A stretch of DNA of 64,000 nt from an uncultured Caryophanales bacterium. GTDB lineage: Bacteria > Bacillota_I > Bacilli_A > RF39 > UBA660. The stretch spans positions 1 through 64,000 of the forward strand of contig CAMVPJ010000002.1 of NCBI GenBank assembly GCA_947169395.1, read 5' to 3'. The notes under the pieces were generated by a model. It worked only from the letters and a program-made list of their open reading frames with translations, ran no database searches and had not been told where the DNA came from. Shown piece by piece: positions 63,987 through 64,000 of this stretch. Each line of letters starts with the position of its first letter. Positions within the stretch are counted from its first letter, which is position 1. Made by a program: the position numbers and the translations under genes.

Positions 63987-64000
63987 TATCCCAATACTTT

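Overview
The window is very AT-rich (by eye roughly 27% GC) and gene-dense. It looks like the chromosome of a low-GC Bacillota, probably a host-associated Bacilli lineage near the Erysipelotrichia/RF39/Mollicutes-related groups. Evidence for this: TGA is a stop codon (coaC ends in TGA), so this is not a Mycoplasma-type code. There are two alpha/beta small acid-soluble spore protein genes with sigma-G-like promoters, so it is probably a spore former. GatA carries the GSDTGDSIRKPA signature I associate with mollicute-related lineages. tRNA genes encode CCA. The species cannot be fixed from the sequence.

Layout. 1-6.8 kb (minus): tRNA-Glu and tRNA-Ile, then an operon for tRNA-dependent asparagine synthesis. 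A strong promoter and a T-box leader with an Asn-type specifier are followed by two tRNA-Asn genes, an intrinsic terminator, gatC-gatA-gatB, an acidic unknown, aspS and a degenerate exonuclease-like gene. 6.8-13.6 kb: a double-HTH regulator, a 56-aa protein, a YhcG-type nuclease, a giant MMPL exporter fused to a secreted heptad-repeat protein, and a decayed TnpB with its 3' omega-RNA-like end. 13.6-18.4 kb: an anchored unknown protein, a LysR regulator, split coaC/coaB with an unknown gene between them, and cysE interrupted by a stop at codon 8. 18.4-23.3 kb: an 11-module Cna_B/SpaA adhesin and a truncated ISLre2-type transposase.

23.3-33.7 kb is one long minus-strand operon: vWA/solute-binding fusion, XpaC, solute-binding-like protein, an array of four paralogous cell-surface genes with VPNT-type C-termini (two frameshifted), TelA, and a CbxX/SpoVK-type AAA+ ATPase. 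It links a Ter/Tel-like cytoplasmic module to exported proteins and is the best candidate here for an uncharacterised system. 33.8-40.3 kb is housekeeping: rlmN-prpC-prkC-rsgA-rpe and tig. PrkC carries an extra InlB-type repeat after its PASTA domains. 40.3-46.3 kb: membrane-anchored multi-dockerin protein, YfhO-type membrane protein, two SASPs, thiI.

46.3-54.9 kb: unknown genes, a lipoprotein with a sporulation-type promoter, HAD phosphatase, transglutaminase-like protein, orphan histidine kinase, a membrane-anchored EIIB-like domain without its cysteine, a membrane-anchored serpin, and cysS. 55.0-57.4 kb is accessory: tRNA-Met, tRNA-Leu, an XRE regulator whose upstream DNA holds a 14-bp inverted copy of part of tRNA-Leu, a small unknown, a second double-HTH protein, and an orphan MvaI/BcnI-type nuclease. 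57.4-64 kb: khpA, rpsP, rhomboid protease, tspO, a ComEC-like domain without metal ligands, cca, unknown genes, hup, and a decayed valS C-terminus. No CRISPR array, rRNA or complete mobile element was seen.
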